Shown here: piece by piece, positions 46,111 through 56,755 of the stretch | Layout: every line of letters starts with the position of its first letter | How positions within the stretch are numbered: position 1 is the stretch's first letter | Source of the DNA: Adiantum capillus-veneris | Lineage: Eukaryota; Streptophyta; Polypodiopsida; Polypodiales; Pteridaceae | Direction: 5' to 3' | Assembly: GCA_014529385.2 (NCBI GenBank) | Contig: CM043964.1 | Coordinates: 4,977,997 to 5,041,996 of the forward strand | Length of the DNA stretch: 64,000 nucleotides | Notes under the pieces: generated by a model | What the model saw: the letters and a program-made list of their open reading frames with translations, nothing else | Databases searched by the model: none | Told to the model about the DNA's origin: nothing | Position numbers and translations under genes: made by a program

Positions 46111-48392
46111 AAAGAGGGTGGTTTCACTGCAAATGCCGGTTCCACTACAAATGCAGCCATTGTTGAGTCTTCTGTGAAAGGAGACAATGTTGCTGATGTT
46201 GATGCAGAATGGGCTTTTAGTGCAAAGTGCACTTACAATCTTGCTATCCATGATGCATGCATGCCAGTTTCTGCAGATTCACATGTGTGGTATTTTGACA
46301 GTGGTGCTACAAAGCACATTACCTCACATCGTGAATTGTTCACCTCTCTTGAGTCTGTCCCGCATGGGAATTCAGTCACTTGTGCTAACAATGCCTCTTA
46401 TCCGGTTTAGGGAGTTGGAAAGATTGTGCTTACTGTTGCAAATGGTAGTTCCTTCACACTTGTTGATGCACTTTATGTACCTGGGCTCAAGAAGAATCTC
46501 TTGTCTGTATCCACACTTGCTAGACCTGAACTTGTAGTAAAATTTGTGGATGACAGATATACAGTTCATGATCTCAGTTTTGGTGATGAAATTGTTGCAT
46601 CTGGCCTTTTGTGTCGTGGGCTGTATAAGCTCACTTTGTATGACAAGTGTGGACAAAATTTTGCACATGCGGTTGCAGATTCAAGGGCTATTTCAGATGC
46701 AAAACTTTGGCATGCACGTTTTGGTCATCTGAATTTTGCCAGTTTGTAGCGTTTTCAGAAATCTGATATGGTTGCTTCTTTGCCGCCTCTTGAAGCACCT
46801 GTCAAACATGTTTGTGAAGGCTGTATTTTGGGTAAAATATAGTGCTCTAAGTTTTCAAAGGATGGTTCAGTTAGGGCCACATGCAGGTTGCAGCTTGTGC
46901 ATAGTGATGTTTGTGGGCCCATGCGAACTCCATCCTTGGGCAATTACCTGTACTTTGTGACTTTCATTGATGATTACTCCAGGCATGCATGGGTATTTTC
47001 GCTTAAAGCGAAGTTTGAAGTTTTTATGTGCTTCAAACAATTTCTAGCTATGGTTGAAAATGTCTCGAAGTGTACTATGCACACCCTTCGTTCCGATCGA
47101 GGGGGAGAGTATATGTCTCATGAATTCAATGAATTTCTGGATAGTACTGGGATAAAACACCAATTCACAGTGCCATATATGCCTCAACAAAATGGTGTTG
47201 TAGAGAGAAAAAAATAGGTCTCTTACGGAAATGGCAAGATATGTATGGTCAAGAGTCAAGCTTTACCACATTTGTTTTGGCTTGAGGCTATCATGTGTGC
47301 CACATATGTACTCAACAGGTGTCCTACGAAAGCATTGCAGTCTATGACTCCATATGAAGCATGGCATGAAAGAAAGACATCTATTGAGCACATACGTGTT
47401 TTTGGTTGTTTGGCTTATGGCTTAGTGTCACAAGTGCAGCGTAGAAAATTGGATGATAAGGCTGTCAAATGTATTTTTGTTGGTTATAGTGCGGAAAGCA
47501 AAGGTTACAGGTTGTATCATCCACAAACAAAGTGTATCCCGGTTTCACAGGATGTAGTGTTTGTGGAAGATTCTGTTCAGCCCTTGTTGTCATGTACTAG
47601 AGACAGTAATGTAAGCTCACAGAACATTTATGACACTTTGTTGCCTCTTTTTAGTGGTGGAAGTTTGAATATAAATTCCAATGAGGCAAATGTACAGCCT
47701 ATGGGGGTTTTTCGAAAATGTTATAGATCAGCCTATTATTGATGCAGATGTACATGATGTACTTGATGAGGAAAGGGCTGAAAATGAGCAGGCTAGAGGT
47801 ATGCCCAAATGGCTAGTGCATACATTGCGTGATAGTAAATTGGATGCACCTTTGTCTAGTCGTACTCGTTCAGGCTCTCACCATGCATCTTATGCATCAG
47901 ATTGTTATGCTTTGGTTGTGTCTAGACTACATGATGTTGAGGAACCTTTGTCTTTTGATAAAGCATAGAATTCAAAAAATTGGATGGCTTCCATGCAATC
48001 AGAATATGATGCACTTATAGAAAATGACACATGGACTTTATGTGATTTGCCTCCTGGCAAAAAGGCCATTGGTGCGAAGTGGGTTTACATATTGAAATGC
48101 AAGCCGGATGGTGAGGGTGATCGCCATAAGGCTCAACTTGTTGCAAAGGGTTATGCACAGCAGAAAGGCATAGATTATGAAGAAACTTTTTCTCTCACTT
48201 GTTGTATGACTACTGTTTGTTTTCTATGTGCATTGGCATCTCATTTTGGTTGGGATGTACATCAATCAGACATTGTTACTGCTTTCTTGAATGGTGATAT
48301 ATTTGAGGAAGTTTATGTAACGCAGCCTCGCGGTTTTGTGAAGAAAGAACAACAGGACAAAGTGTACAGATGTAACAAGGCTTTGTTTATGT
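46111..48392 (+). pseudogene. pol: copia pol, left part: protease, integrase, RT start
   Basis: Protease WYFDSGATKHIT has its Asp at 46,297. The GAG-pre-integrase motif (LWHARFGHLNF) precedes integrase with LVHSDVCGPM, TLRSDRGGEYMS and MPQQNGVVERKK, the D,D,E core. RT starts near 47,990 with IGAKWVYILKCKPDGE and VAKGYAQQKGIDYEETFS. Stops are TAG at 46,408, 46,747, 46,840 and 47,966. Frameshifts lie at A and G/T runs near 47,210 and 47,707. Confidence 0.88.
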
Positions 48393-48453
48393 ACATCTCA
48401 TTGTTACTGCTTTCTTGAATGGTGATATATTTGAGGAAGTTTATGTAACGCAG
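48268..48453 (+). repeat. Tandem duplication inside the copia RT
   Basis: A 55-base stretch starting CATTGTTACTGCTTTCTTGA and ending GTAACGCAG occurs at about 48,273-48,327 and again at about 48,399-48,453. The sequence following the first copy resumes after gypsy-2 at 56,760. So a segment of about 126 bases was duplicated and gypsy-2 sits in the second copy. Confidence 0.85.
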
Positions 48454-49408
48454 TGATCCGAGCCTATCACAAATTTTTGTTTATCATATTTTGTTGGTTT
48501 TCCTTGCTTCTAGAGGTTTACAATAAAAGAAAGAGTGAGAACAACCTCTTGGAAAAATTTTAAAAAAATGATTTTTTCTTGACTAGTTCACCGGAGGTGA
48601 AAGGTAGAGGGAGAACCTAGTGGTAAAGGGAAGGGAAAATATGTAAATGTGAAAAGAAAAGATATGATGTGGTTGTGGAGCCATGCACCCATGATTCAAG
48701 GGTCATGAGTGGCTCATATCAGCATGGCTTTGGAGCCATATGATGATTCAAACAAATGGGACCCAAGTGGAAGACTTGGTAAAGGAAGAAACCAGGCACA
48801 TGATTTTGTTGAATTTTTAAAAAATACTTCCACTCCGATCCAAGAAAAGTTGTCTTCATCAAAGTTGTAACTGACGAGCTGAAGATTCTGGCCATATGTT
48901 TTTTATAATTTTTGCACCTACGGTCTAGGAGATATGGCCAAAATGGTGGACGACAGTTTTTTCAACTGTGGTGGAGACCACCCCCCTACCTTTACACACA
49001 CACACCCTTCCTTTTCCACATTGAGACCTTCTTTTAAATCAGCCATTAGTCTTCTCACCCTCCTCTCCTTCCTCCTCTCTCTCAAGCTCAAAAACCCATC
49101 AAAGTTCCTCTTCTAATCACCTCTCAAGTCATGCTTAATCTTGTTGTAATTCATAAGTTCTCACTCAACCCCTTTCTATTATTACTAGATATGTATTGAT
49201 TTTATGTAGATTCTTTACATTTTAAAATAAGGAAGCTCTTGGACTCAAGCTATGGAGGAAGGAGTGAAGACAACACAAGTGATGATGGAGCTAATTGGTC
49301 AACAAATCACTTGGAAGGAGCTTCTTCATTGGTTGAATGTCCTTAATCAAGCTTCATTTGTACAAATTACACTTGTATCTTAACCTCACTCCTAATCACT
49401 CTCTTTCC

Positions 49409-49418
49409 TATATAAAGA
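49409..49418 (+). promoter_or_regulatory. TATA-like promoter element in the gypsy-2 5' LTR
   Basis: CTATATAAAG lies in the downstream half of the LTR, ahead of the probable U3/R boundary; the same element is at 56,252-56,261 in the 3' LTR. The transcription start itself is not visible. Confidence 0.5.
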
Positions 49419-49729
49419 GGCCTTCCCCTTTGTAATTTCAAGCCTCCCTCAGCCCATTGAGCCTTTGTATCACTCACCATGAGCCCATAAGCTCATTCAT
49501 TCACTCTATTCTTGCACATTCTAGAGTGCAAATTGTTTCATGCTAGTAACCTCTCCTCCTCTTACTTATGTTAATTAAGAGAAATGTTTTATATGCGTGT
49601 GAGAGTGCTTGATGTGATCTTGGCTAATCCTTGAGTGATTGTTTGGTAATCTATATGCTATTTTTGTTGGGAGTGTTTGAAGTCATTCATTCCTTGTACA
49701 CACACCATGGTTAATGCTTCATTCATAGT

Positions 49730-49730
<1 letters not shown>

Positions 49731-49790
<60 letters not shown>
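49731..49790. repeat. CT microsatellite in the gypsy-2 5' LTR
   Basis: About 29 CT dinucleotides; the copy in the 3' LTR is about 4 bases longer, at 56,574-56,637. Confidence 0.95.
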
Positions 49791-49794
<4 letters not shown>

Positions 49795-49911
49795 GTAGCG
49801 GTCCTAGTTCACGCTTCCAAGACTAGGTGGTGCCCTCATCTCATTTCCCTTGTGGCGCAATGGAGTTTGTTTTGGTGTAGAGGCCGCCATTCCAAATTTC
49901 CTTCGTCATAA

Positions 49912-49931
49912 ATTGGTGCCCCCACTGAGGA
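49912..49931 (+). promoter_or_regulatory. Primer-binding site region of gypsy-2
   Basis: TTGGTGCCCCCACTGAGG follows the LTR by about 4 bases. It begins with TGG, as expected for pairing with a tRNA CCA end; I do not identify the tRNA. The same sequence marks the fragment at 6,936. Confidence 0.65.
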
Positions 49932-50083
49932 AAGATGAAAACGTCTAGGCCCAAATCATATCTTATTAAGGGTAGAATAAATGGATTGATAGATGCATTA
50001 ATCTCAGCTAGACGACGAGGGCCTAGTAAGTCCCTTATGATGTTTTGGAACCTAAGCTTTGTGCTATATTGAGAGGAAGGCAA
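49930..50083 (-). other. Antisense leader frame with conserved peptide
   Basis: The minus strand encodes RLAEINASINPFILPLIRYD followed by LGLDVFIF, and then reads through the primer site into the LTR. A related copy at 6,573-6,660 keeps 25 of 32 residues, with most nucleotide changes at third codon positions. The sense strand here also has a short frame from an ATG at 49,935. Function unknown. Confidence 0.5.
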
Positions 50084-51832
50084 CCCACTTTTATGATGGC
50101 TTTCCCAAATTTTTTCGGGCGTAGTGGGGAAAATGCTGGGGATTTTTTGGATAACTTGGAGATGGCTTTCCTTGTCTCCGGGAGGGATGACGAAGCAGTG
50201 AAATTGAGAGCTTTTTCTTTGGTGCTCAAAGAAGAAGCTAGGGTATGGTTCCAGGCTCTAGATCCAACCCAAAGAATTGATTGGGAGGGATTGAAGGTGG
50301 CTTTCCTACGAAGATTTCAACGAGCCAATTCGGTAGAAGAACTATAGCAACGGCTTCTGTCCCTTCATCAAGTTGACCCTCATGGTTATGCAACCTATGA
50401 GGAAGGTTTTCTGAAACTTTGGGGGCAATGGTCAGACTCACTAAACCCTGGTGAGCGAGCTCCCAATTGCCTCCAAAAGGATCGATTTATCTCAGGTTTG
50501 TACCCCTTGCTAAGGGAGAAGGTAAAGGAAAAATTTCCAAATGCTTTTGAAGATGCCTTAAGAATTGCTAGGGAAAAGAATAGAAAGATTCTCTATCAAG
50601 CCCAAGCTGGCCAGCTAGCTTTGGGAGGCAATATCACAACTATGGAAGCTTCTCACATACCTCCAAATGTGCCTAATGCACCAGACCTCAATAGAGGTCA
50701 ACAAGAAGATATGCTCCAACAAATAAACAATCTCACAAACCAGCTAGAGGGGTTGAGAGTAAATCTTGTGCAGGGTGTAAGAAGGCCTATTGAGGGAAAT
50801 GGTGGGAATCGGCCACCAATGCGACGTCAAGCAAGGGAAATGTTGTGTTACAATTGTGGGGAAATTGGCCACGGCATGTATAATTGCCCTCATCCCAGAA
50901 GATATGACTACCCTGTCAGAGATCCTCGACAACAAGTAAGTCCACCCCGTGCTAGAGCTCAAGCACAAGAGCAACCGCAACCTCAAATTTTGCAGCCACC
51001 TCGTGCTCAAGCTCAAGCCCCTGCTTCTCAACCAAATGTGAGCATCATAAGGATGGAGGAGGTCCTCAAGGGCAGAAGCAACCAGGAAGAAATAGCTAAA
51101 GGGAAGATGAAGATAGATGAAGTGGCTACAATGCCTATCAAACATGTGCGTGTCCAAGATGAAGTAGGTAAAGAAACAAGCAAGGATGCAAGCAAAGAAG
51201 CAAGTACATCTCGGGCAACTAAAGATGAAGCCAAGAAGAGAAAGACCCGTACTAGGTCTCAAATTGACATCTCTGATTTCCCTATGGGATCTCGGACACA
51301 ACCTTATGACTTGACAGCTGATGTGAGTTCTCAAGGACCAAAGATTACTTGGCCACAACTACTTCATATCTCCCCAAAGCTTCGACGACAATGGTCAAAA
51401 ATGGTGAGCACGAGGGCAAAGCGAAGTAAGCTAGTAAGTGTAATCAAAGCATATGGTCTCAAGGATATAGTGCCTTTGGTGGAGGCTCAAATCAAGGGAC
51501 AACAGATTCCAAAAACTTACATTGACAGTGGAGCAGAGGTTTGTGTCATGACAGAAAAGCTAATGCATCAATTGGGTTTAGAGGTAATGGAATCATTAAA
51601 CTTTAGGGCAAAAATGGCCAATAATGTCTCTGTCACTTGTGTGGGTGTAGTGAAAGCTTTGAGAGTTTCTGTTTTTGGAATCACTACAGAGGTTGATGCT
51701 TATGTGATGCCAGTAAAGGGAGAAGGATACCCCCTTATTTTAGGACGACCTTGGCTCATGGGTATAGGAGCTAGGCAAGATTGGGCAACAGGAGACTTGG
51801 AGTTGAGGCCTCGCATGGGTGGCCATAGTTAG
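50045..51832 (+). pseudogene. gag: gypsy-2 gag-protease, one internal TAG
   Basis: Gag starts near 50,045 (EPKLCAILRGRQP) with capsid-like FFGRSGENAGDFLDNLEMAF and VWFQALDP. TAG at 50,345-50,347 interrupts EEL/QRLLSLHQ; CAG would restore Gln. A CCHC knuckle CYNCGEIGHGMYNCP lies near 50,844-50,888, followed by a Pro/Gln/Ala-rich linker. Protease reads YIDSGAEVCVMTEK with its Asp near 51,533 and ILGRPWLMG downstream. A second TAG at 51,830-51,832 separates this part from pol in the same frame. Both stops could be mutations; the first is followed by CAA CGG, only partly like known read-through contexts. Confidence 0.88.
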
Positions 51833-51835
51833 AAG

Positions 51836-54800
51836 GTGGTTTATAACCTAAAGAATGGGCGACAAGAGAACCTTGAACTAGAGACGTCAGCTGATGAGTG
51901 GAGCTCAAGTGGATGCTCCTCATCCATGGACGAGGAAGAGAGTTCAAGTGAAGAGAGTGATAGCACTCTCGAAGTCATGGGCGTCACCATAAAGGAAACT
52001 ACCTCATTAGAAGACAACCCAAGGATCCAAATGGAGAATGTGTGGGATGCCAGCCTAGAGGAGATGTTATCCAAGGATATAAAGGAAGAAGAAAAGGAAG
52101 GTTATGTAAATGTTCTCAAGAAGCATGCATCATTGTTTATTTATGATTACACTCACATTACAGGTGTCACGGCAGTGAAGCATCATATCCATCTAAAAGA
52201 AGGGAGCAAGCCAGTAGTACAAAAACTAAGAAGATTAGGAGTTGTGCAACAAAATGCACTGTTGTCTGAGGTGAAGAGACTCTTAGAAGCAGGATTCATA
52301 TACCCAGTAGAAGATTCAGAATGGGTCTCCCCAGTAGTGGTGAGGCCAAAGAAGAATGGTAAATGGCGAGTGTGCGTGGATTACAAGCCACTAAATGCTG
52401 CAACAAAGAGGGACCACTTCCCTCTCCCATTTCAAGATGAGATTCTAAATGAAGTAGCAGGCCATGAGAGATACACAGTGTGTGATGGCTACTCTGGCTA
52501 CTTTCAAATACGCATTGCAGAGGAGGACCAGAAAAAGACTACTTTCATCACACCATGGGGATGTTTTGCATTTCGAGTCATGCCTTTTGGTCTCACCAAC
52601 GCTCCAGCCACCTTTCAACGATTCATGAACATGGTCTTCCAACCTTACTTTGGTAAGTCCATAAGGGTTTTCATAGATGACTTTTGTATTTACAACTCCA
52701 AAAGTATGCATCTCGGCAAGATTGATGAAGGATTTACTCGTTTAGCTAAGCTGGGTGGACAACTAAACAAGGACAAATGTCACATTGGGGAAAGCAAGGT
52801 TACACTATTAGGGCATGTAGTGTCCATTGATGGAATCGAGGTAGATCCTGAAAAGATAGAAACATTGCTAAATCTACCTTCCCCAACTTCCATCAAACAA
52901 TTAATCTCCTTCTTGCAAAAGCTAAGATATTTGAGTAGATTCATACACTTACTCTCCCAAGTGATATTTCCTCTACAACAGCTGACTCGTCAAGAGACGC
53001 TTGTTTGGAGTGAAGAAAGTGAAGGGCATTTTAGAGAGATTAAAAAAATGTTAGGGTCACTCCCTGTAATCCTCCAACCTTGTTGGGAAGAAACATTCTT
53101 TGTAAACCCTAGTGTGGGAGAAGAAGCCATTGGTGCTGCCCTCCTACAAAACGATCCAAAAACCTCCTTTATGAGGCCTGTGTATTTTGCTAGCCGCCTC
53201 ATGGAAAACACAGAGAAGGCCTACACCCTAATGGAACAGCTAGTGTTAGCCCTCATGTTTGCGGTAACCAAATTTCGGCCATACTTGCTGCCGAAGAGGT
53301 TTGTAATTATCACTGTGGAGGATATGTTTCCCTATGCACTACAACATATGGAAATCTCTGACAAAATAGCAAAGTGGGTGGTGCGACTTCAAGAGTTTGA
53401 TTATACAATACAGGTTGAAAGAACAACTCGAGCATGCTTAGCCGACATTTTAACAAACAAGTGCTATGAAAAAGTTTGCCATTTGAAGAGAAAGGAACTT
53501 CCACCACCTCCAGCTCTAGAGGCCTTGGTCAATGCTTATAGCCTCTACTTTGATGGAGCATACAAGAGAACCAAGGATAAGGCAGCTACAGGCATCGTGG
53601 TCTTATCCCCATTGGGAGAGAGGATCCATGGTGAAGGGATCACTCTAGAAGATGTCCACTCCGACAATGAAGCAGAATATCATGCTCTAATTCATGGCCT
53701 TTGCTGGTGCCTCGATAATTCAATTAAGAGATTAAACGCTTTTGGTGACTCCATGCTTTTGGTAAGGCAAATGCAAGGTACATGGGCTTGCAAAAATGCC
53801 CGTCTCTCTACTAAAATGAGAGAAGCAAAAGCTCTTATGAGGAGATTTAGGGAGGCACAAGTACATCATGTACCAAGAGACCAGAACAAGGATGCAGACC
53901 ACCTAGCATCATCAAAGTTAAATGAGTCAATAGTGGGAGCAGTGGCCATCAAACTTCCACTTCAGCAAGGCAAGGAGGACTTGGAAGATATTATGCATAT
54001 TCTGGAGCAAGGAGAGGCTCCTAAACACTTGAATGCAGGGGAAAGGCGATGGTTAGCTAGGAAGGCTACCAGGTATCGCATAGTAAATGATGACTTGTAT
54101 TGTCTTGGTAAGGATAGTGTGCTTAGGAGAGTTCCTTTGAAGAGTGAAATTGAAGAGATTTTAAAAGCTAGTCACGATGATATGTGTGGAGGACACTTTG
54201 CACACGACGTCACTAGTAGAAAGGTTCTACAAGCTGGGTTTACTTGGCCAAGTCTTCATCGTGATGTCAAATATTGGTGTCAAACATGTGATGAATGTCA
54301 GAAAGCAGGACCACGACGGCTCATAGCTGAACCTCAGAACCCAATAAAGGTATATGGGCCCTTTGAGAAGTGGGGAATTGATGCCATAGGGCCTCTACCA
54401 CGCACTCAGTCAGGTAAAGAGTACATCATCATGGGAGTAGACTACATGACTAGATGGGCTGAGGCTATGCCGACCAATAGAATTACTGCTAAGGATGTGA
54501 GTCAATTCATCTTTGACCACATCTGTTGCCGGTTTGGCACCCCTCTTGAAATACTATCTGATAGAGGACCAGGGTTTAGAGCAGAGTTGGTAGGAGAACT
54601 CATGAAGAAGCTAAATATTCAGCATCAACACTCTACTCCTTACTACCCTCAGTGCAATGGTTTGGTGGAAAAGACTCATGGTACCCTCATTTGCAAAATT
54701 CTCACCAAACAGGTACATGCCAGGCGCCAAGATTGGGACAAACACCTGAATGGAGCTCTATGGGCCTATAGAACCTCCTTCAAAACCACATTAGGGTACA

Positions 54801-55255
54801 CACCCTTTCATTTGGTTTATGGAAAGGAGGCGCTTTTGCCCATTGAAGTCAAGTTAACAAGTCTTCGAATATTGGGTAGCCAGGTAGGCTCTCAAAAGGA
54901 GAAAGTACATCAAAGAATCATGGATCTAGAGAGGCTGCAATTGGATCGTGAAGAAGCCATCAACCACTATTCTCAAGAAGCAGAGAAGCGCAGAGAAAAG
55001 TTCAACAAAAAGCTAGCATCCAAAGACATCAAAAAGGGATCTCTGGTGCTTCGATATGACAATCGCTTCGACACTCGTAAGGATGGAAAGTTTCTTTTCC
55101 GATGGGAAGGCCCGTTCTTGGTTACCAAAAAGTTCAAAAATGGCTCTTACAGACTTCAAGACATTGATGGTAAAGTGCACAAGACCAGGACAAATGGATG
55201 GCGTCTAAAGCCTTATCACATCAGGATAAGGTCAGCTCAAGATCAAAGAAAGTAG
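51836..55255 (+). CDS. pol: gypsy-2 pol: RT, RNase H, aRNase H, integrase
   Basis: 1,139 residues without a stop. RT has WVSPVVVRPKKNGKWRVCVD, MPFGLTNAPATFQ and catalytic FIDDFCIYN near 52,668-52,695. RNase H has NPSVGEEAIGAALLQ and ends in CLADILTNK. The second RNase H begins YFDGAYKRTKDKAATGIVVL and has SDNEAEYHALIHGL, FGDSMLLVRQM and PRDQNKDADHLASS. Integrase has the HHCC module (GGHFAHDVTSRK, then WCQTCDECQKAG), WGIDAIGPLP, LSDRGPGFRAEL and QCNGLVEKTHGTL. A C-terminal GPF-type module reads FRWEGPFLVTKKF. All key acidic residues are in place, so this enzyme set looks intact; expression would require passing the upstream TAG codons. Confidence 0.93.
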   Translation: MVYNLKNGRQENLELETSADEWSSSGCSSSMDEEESSSEESDSTLEVMGVTIKETTSLEDNPRIQMENVWDASLEEMLSKDIKEEEKEGYVNVLKKHASLFIYDYTHITGVTAVKHHIHLKEGSKPVVQKLRRLGVVQQNALLSEVKRLLEAGFIYPVEDSEWVSPVVVRPKKNGKWRVCVDYKPLNAATKRDHFPLPFQDEILNEVAGHERYTVCDGYSGYFQIRIAEEDQKKTTFITPWGCFAFRVMPFGLTNAPATFQRFMNMVFQPYFGKSIRVFIDDFCIYNSKSMHLGKIDEGFTRLAKLGGQLNKDKCHIGESKVTLLGHVVSIDGIEVDPEKIETLLNLPSPTSIKQLISFLQKLRYLSRFIHLLSQVIFPLQQLTRQETLVWSEESEGHFREIKKMLGSLPVILQPCWEETFFVNPSVGEEAIGAALLQNDPKTSFMRPVYFASRLMENTEKAYTLMEQLVLALMFAVTKFRPYLLPKRFVIITVEDMFPYALQHMEISDKIAKWVVRLQEFDYTIQVERTTRACLADILTNKCYEKVCHLKRKELPPPPALEALVNAYSLYFDGAYKRTKDKAATGIVVLSPLGERIHGEGITLEDVHSDNEAEYHALIHGLCWCLDNSIKRLNAFGDSMLLVRQMQGTWACKNARLSTKMREAKALMRRFREAQVHHVPRDQNKDADHLASSKLNESIVGAVAIKLPLQQGKEDLEDIMHILEQGEAPKHLNAGERRWLARKATRYRIVNDDLYCLGKDSVLRRVPLKSEIEEILKASHDDMCGGHFAHDVTSRKVLQAGFTWPSLHRDVKYWCQTCDECQKAGPRRLIAEPQNPIKVYGPFEKWGIDAIGPLPRTQSGKEYIIMGVDYMTRWAEAMPTNRITAKDVSQFIFDHICCRFGTPLEILSDRGPGFRAELVGELMKKLNIQHQHSTPYYPQCNGLVEKTHGTLICKILTKQVHARRQDWDKHLNGALWAYRTSFKTTLGYTPFHLVYGKEALLPIEVKLTSLRILGSQVGSQKEKVHQRIMDLERLQLDREEAINHYSQEAEKRREKFNKKLASKDIKKGSLVLRYDNRFDTRKDGKFLFRWEGPFLVTKKFKNGSYRLQDIDGKVHKTRTNGWRLKPYHIRIRSAQDQRK

Positions 55256-55280
55256 GCTAGAGGCATAAATACCCCTAGCC

Positions 55281-55296
55281 AGGTTTGGGGGGGCTA
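55281..55296 (+). promoter_or_regulatory. Polypurine tract of gypsy-2
   Basis: AGGTTTGGGGGGGGCTA directly precedes the 3' LTR start at 55,297 and would prime plus-strand synthesis. Confidence 0.7.
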
Positions 55297-56572
55297 TGAT
55301 CCGAGCCTATCACAAATTTTTGTTTATCATATTTTGTTGGTTTTCCTTGCTTCTAGAGGTTTACAATAAAAGAAAGAGTGAGAACAACCTCTTGGAAAAA
55401 TTTTAAAAAAATGATTTTTTCTTGACTAGTTCACCGGAGGTGAAAGGTAGAGGGAGAACCTAGTGGTAAAGGGAAGGGAAAATATGTAAATGTGAAAAGA
55501 AAAGATATGATGTGGTTGTGGAGCCATGCACCCATGATTCAAGGGTCATGAGTGGCTCATATCAGCATGGCTTTGGAGCCATATGATGATTCAAACAAAT
55601 GGGACCCAAGTGGAAGACTTGGTAAAGGAAGAAACCAGGCACATGATTTTGTTGAATTTTTAAAAAATACTTCCACTCCGATCCAAGAAAAGTTGTCTTC
55701 ATCAAAGTTGTAACTGACGAGCTGAAGATTCTGGCCATATGTTTTTTATAATTTTTGCACCTACGGTCTAGGAGATATGGCCAAAATGGTGGACGACAGT
55801 TTTTTCAACTGTGGTGGAGACCACCCCCCTACCTTTACACACACACACCCTTCCTTTTCCACATTGAGACCTTCTTTTAAATCAGCCATTAGTCTTCTCA
55901 CCCTCCTCTCCTTCCTCCTCTCTCTCAAGCTCAAAAACCCATCAAAGTTCCTCTTCTAATCACCTCTCAAGTCATGCTTAATCTTGTTGTAATTCATAAG
56001 TTCTCACTCAACCCCTTTCTATTATTACTAGATATGTATTGATTTTATGTAGATTCTTTACATTTTAAAATAAGGAAGCTCTTGGACTCAAGCTATGGAG
56101 GAAGGAGTGAAGACAACACAAGTGATGATGGAGCTAATTGGTCAACAAATCACTTGGAAGGAGCTTCTTCATTGGTTGAATGTCCCTAATCAAGCTTCAT
56201 TTGTACAAATTACACTTGTATTTTAACCTCACTCCTAATCACTCTCTTTCCTATATAAAGAGGCCTTCCCCTTTGTAATTTCAAGCCTCCCTCAGCCCAT
56301 TGAGCCTTTGTATCACTCACCATGAGCCCATAAGCTCATTCATTCACTCTATTCTTGCACATTCTAGAGTGCAAATTGTTTCATGCTAGTAACCTCTCCT
56401 CCTCTTACTTATGTTAATTAAGAGAAATGTTTTATATGCGTGTGAGAGTGCTTGATGTGATCTTGGCTAATCCTTGAGTGATTGTTTGGTAATCTATATG
56501 CTATTTTTGTTGGGAGTGTTTGAAGTCATTCATTCCTTGTACACACACCACGGTTAATGCTTCATTCATAGT

Positions 56573-56639
<67 letters not shown>

Positions 56640-56755
56640 ATGTAGCGGTCCTAGTTCACGCTTCCAAGACTAGGTGGTGCCCTCATCTCATTTCCCTTGT
56701 GGCGCAATGGAGTTTGTTTTGGTGTAGAGGCCGCCATTCCAAATTTCCTTCGTCA
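55297..56755 (+). mobile_element. 3' LTR of gypsy-2
   Basis: 1,459 bases, aligned to the 5' LTR without gaps except in the CT run. It ends TTCGTCA, followed by GCAG and the resumed copia sequence. Confidence 0.93.
56574..56637. repeat. CT microsatellite in the gypsy-2 3' LTR
   Basis: About 31 CT dinucleotides, the counterpart of 49,731-49,790. Confidence 0.95.

Larger units (their letters stand above)
48454..49908 (+). mobile_element. 5' LTR of gypsy-2
   Basis: 1,455 bases, TG...CA. Contains a TATA-like CTATATAAAG at 49,409-49,418 and a CT run near 49,731-49,790. Differences from the 3' LTR seen by eye: T/C at 49,343, C/T at 49,379, T/C at 49,708 and G/A at 49,793, all transitions. Confidence 0.93.
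48454..56755 (+). mobile_element. Young Tat-like Ty3/gypsy LTR retrotransposon (gypsy-2)
   Basis: Complete structure: LTR 48,454-49,908, primer site, gag-protease, pol with two RNase H domains, polypurine tract, LTR 55,297-56,755. LTRs begin TGATCCG and end TTCGTCA. GCAG flanks both sides (48,450-48,453 and 56,756-56,759). By eye the LTRs differ at four positions plus CT-run length. The additional archaeal-type RNase H after the ordinary one is the hallmark of the Tat lineage. The insertion is in a copia RT. Two in-frame TAG codons interrupt an otherwise single gag-pol frame. Confidence 0.93.

Noticed and set aside
48934-49116. Identical 60-codon frame in both gypsy-2 LTRs (also at 55,777-55,959).
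   Set aside because: The duplication is simply that of the LTR; no domain is visible and LTRs normally do not encode protein.
50345-51832. TAG codons of gypsy-2 as programmed read-through.
   Set aside because: The first is followed by CAA CGG, only partly like known read-through contexts, and the second by AAG GTG. CAG-to-TAG mutation explains both more simply and matches the decay pattern nearby, although read-through is not excluded.
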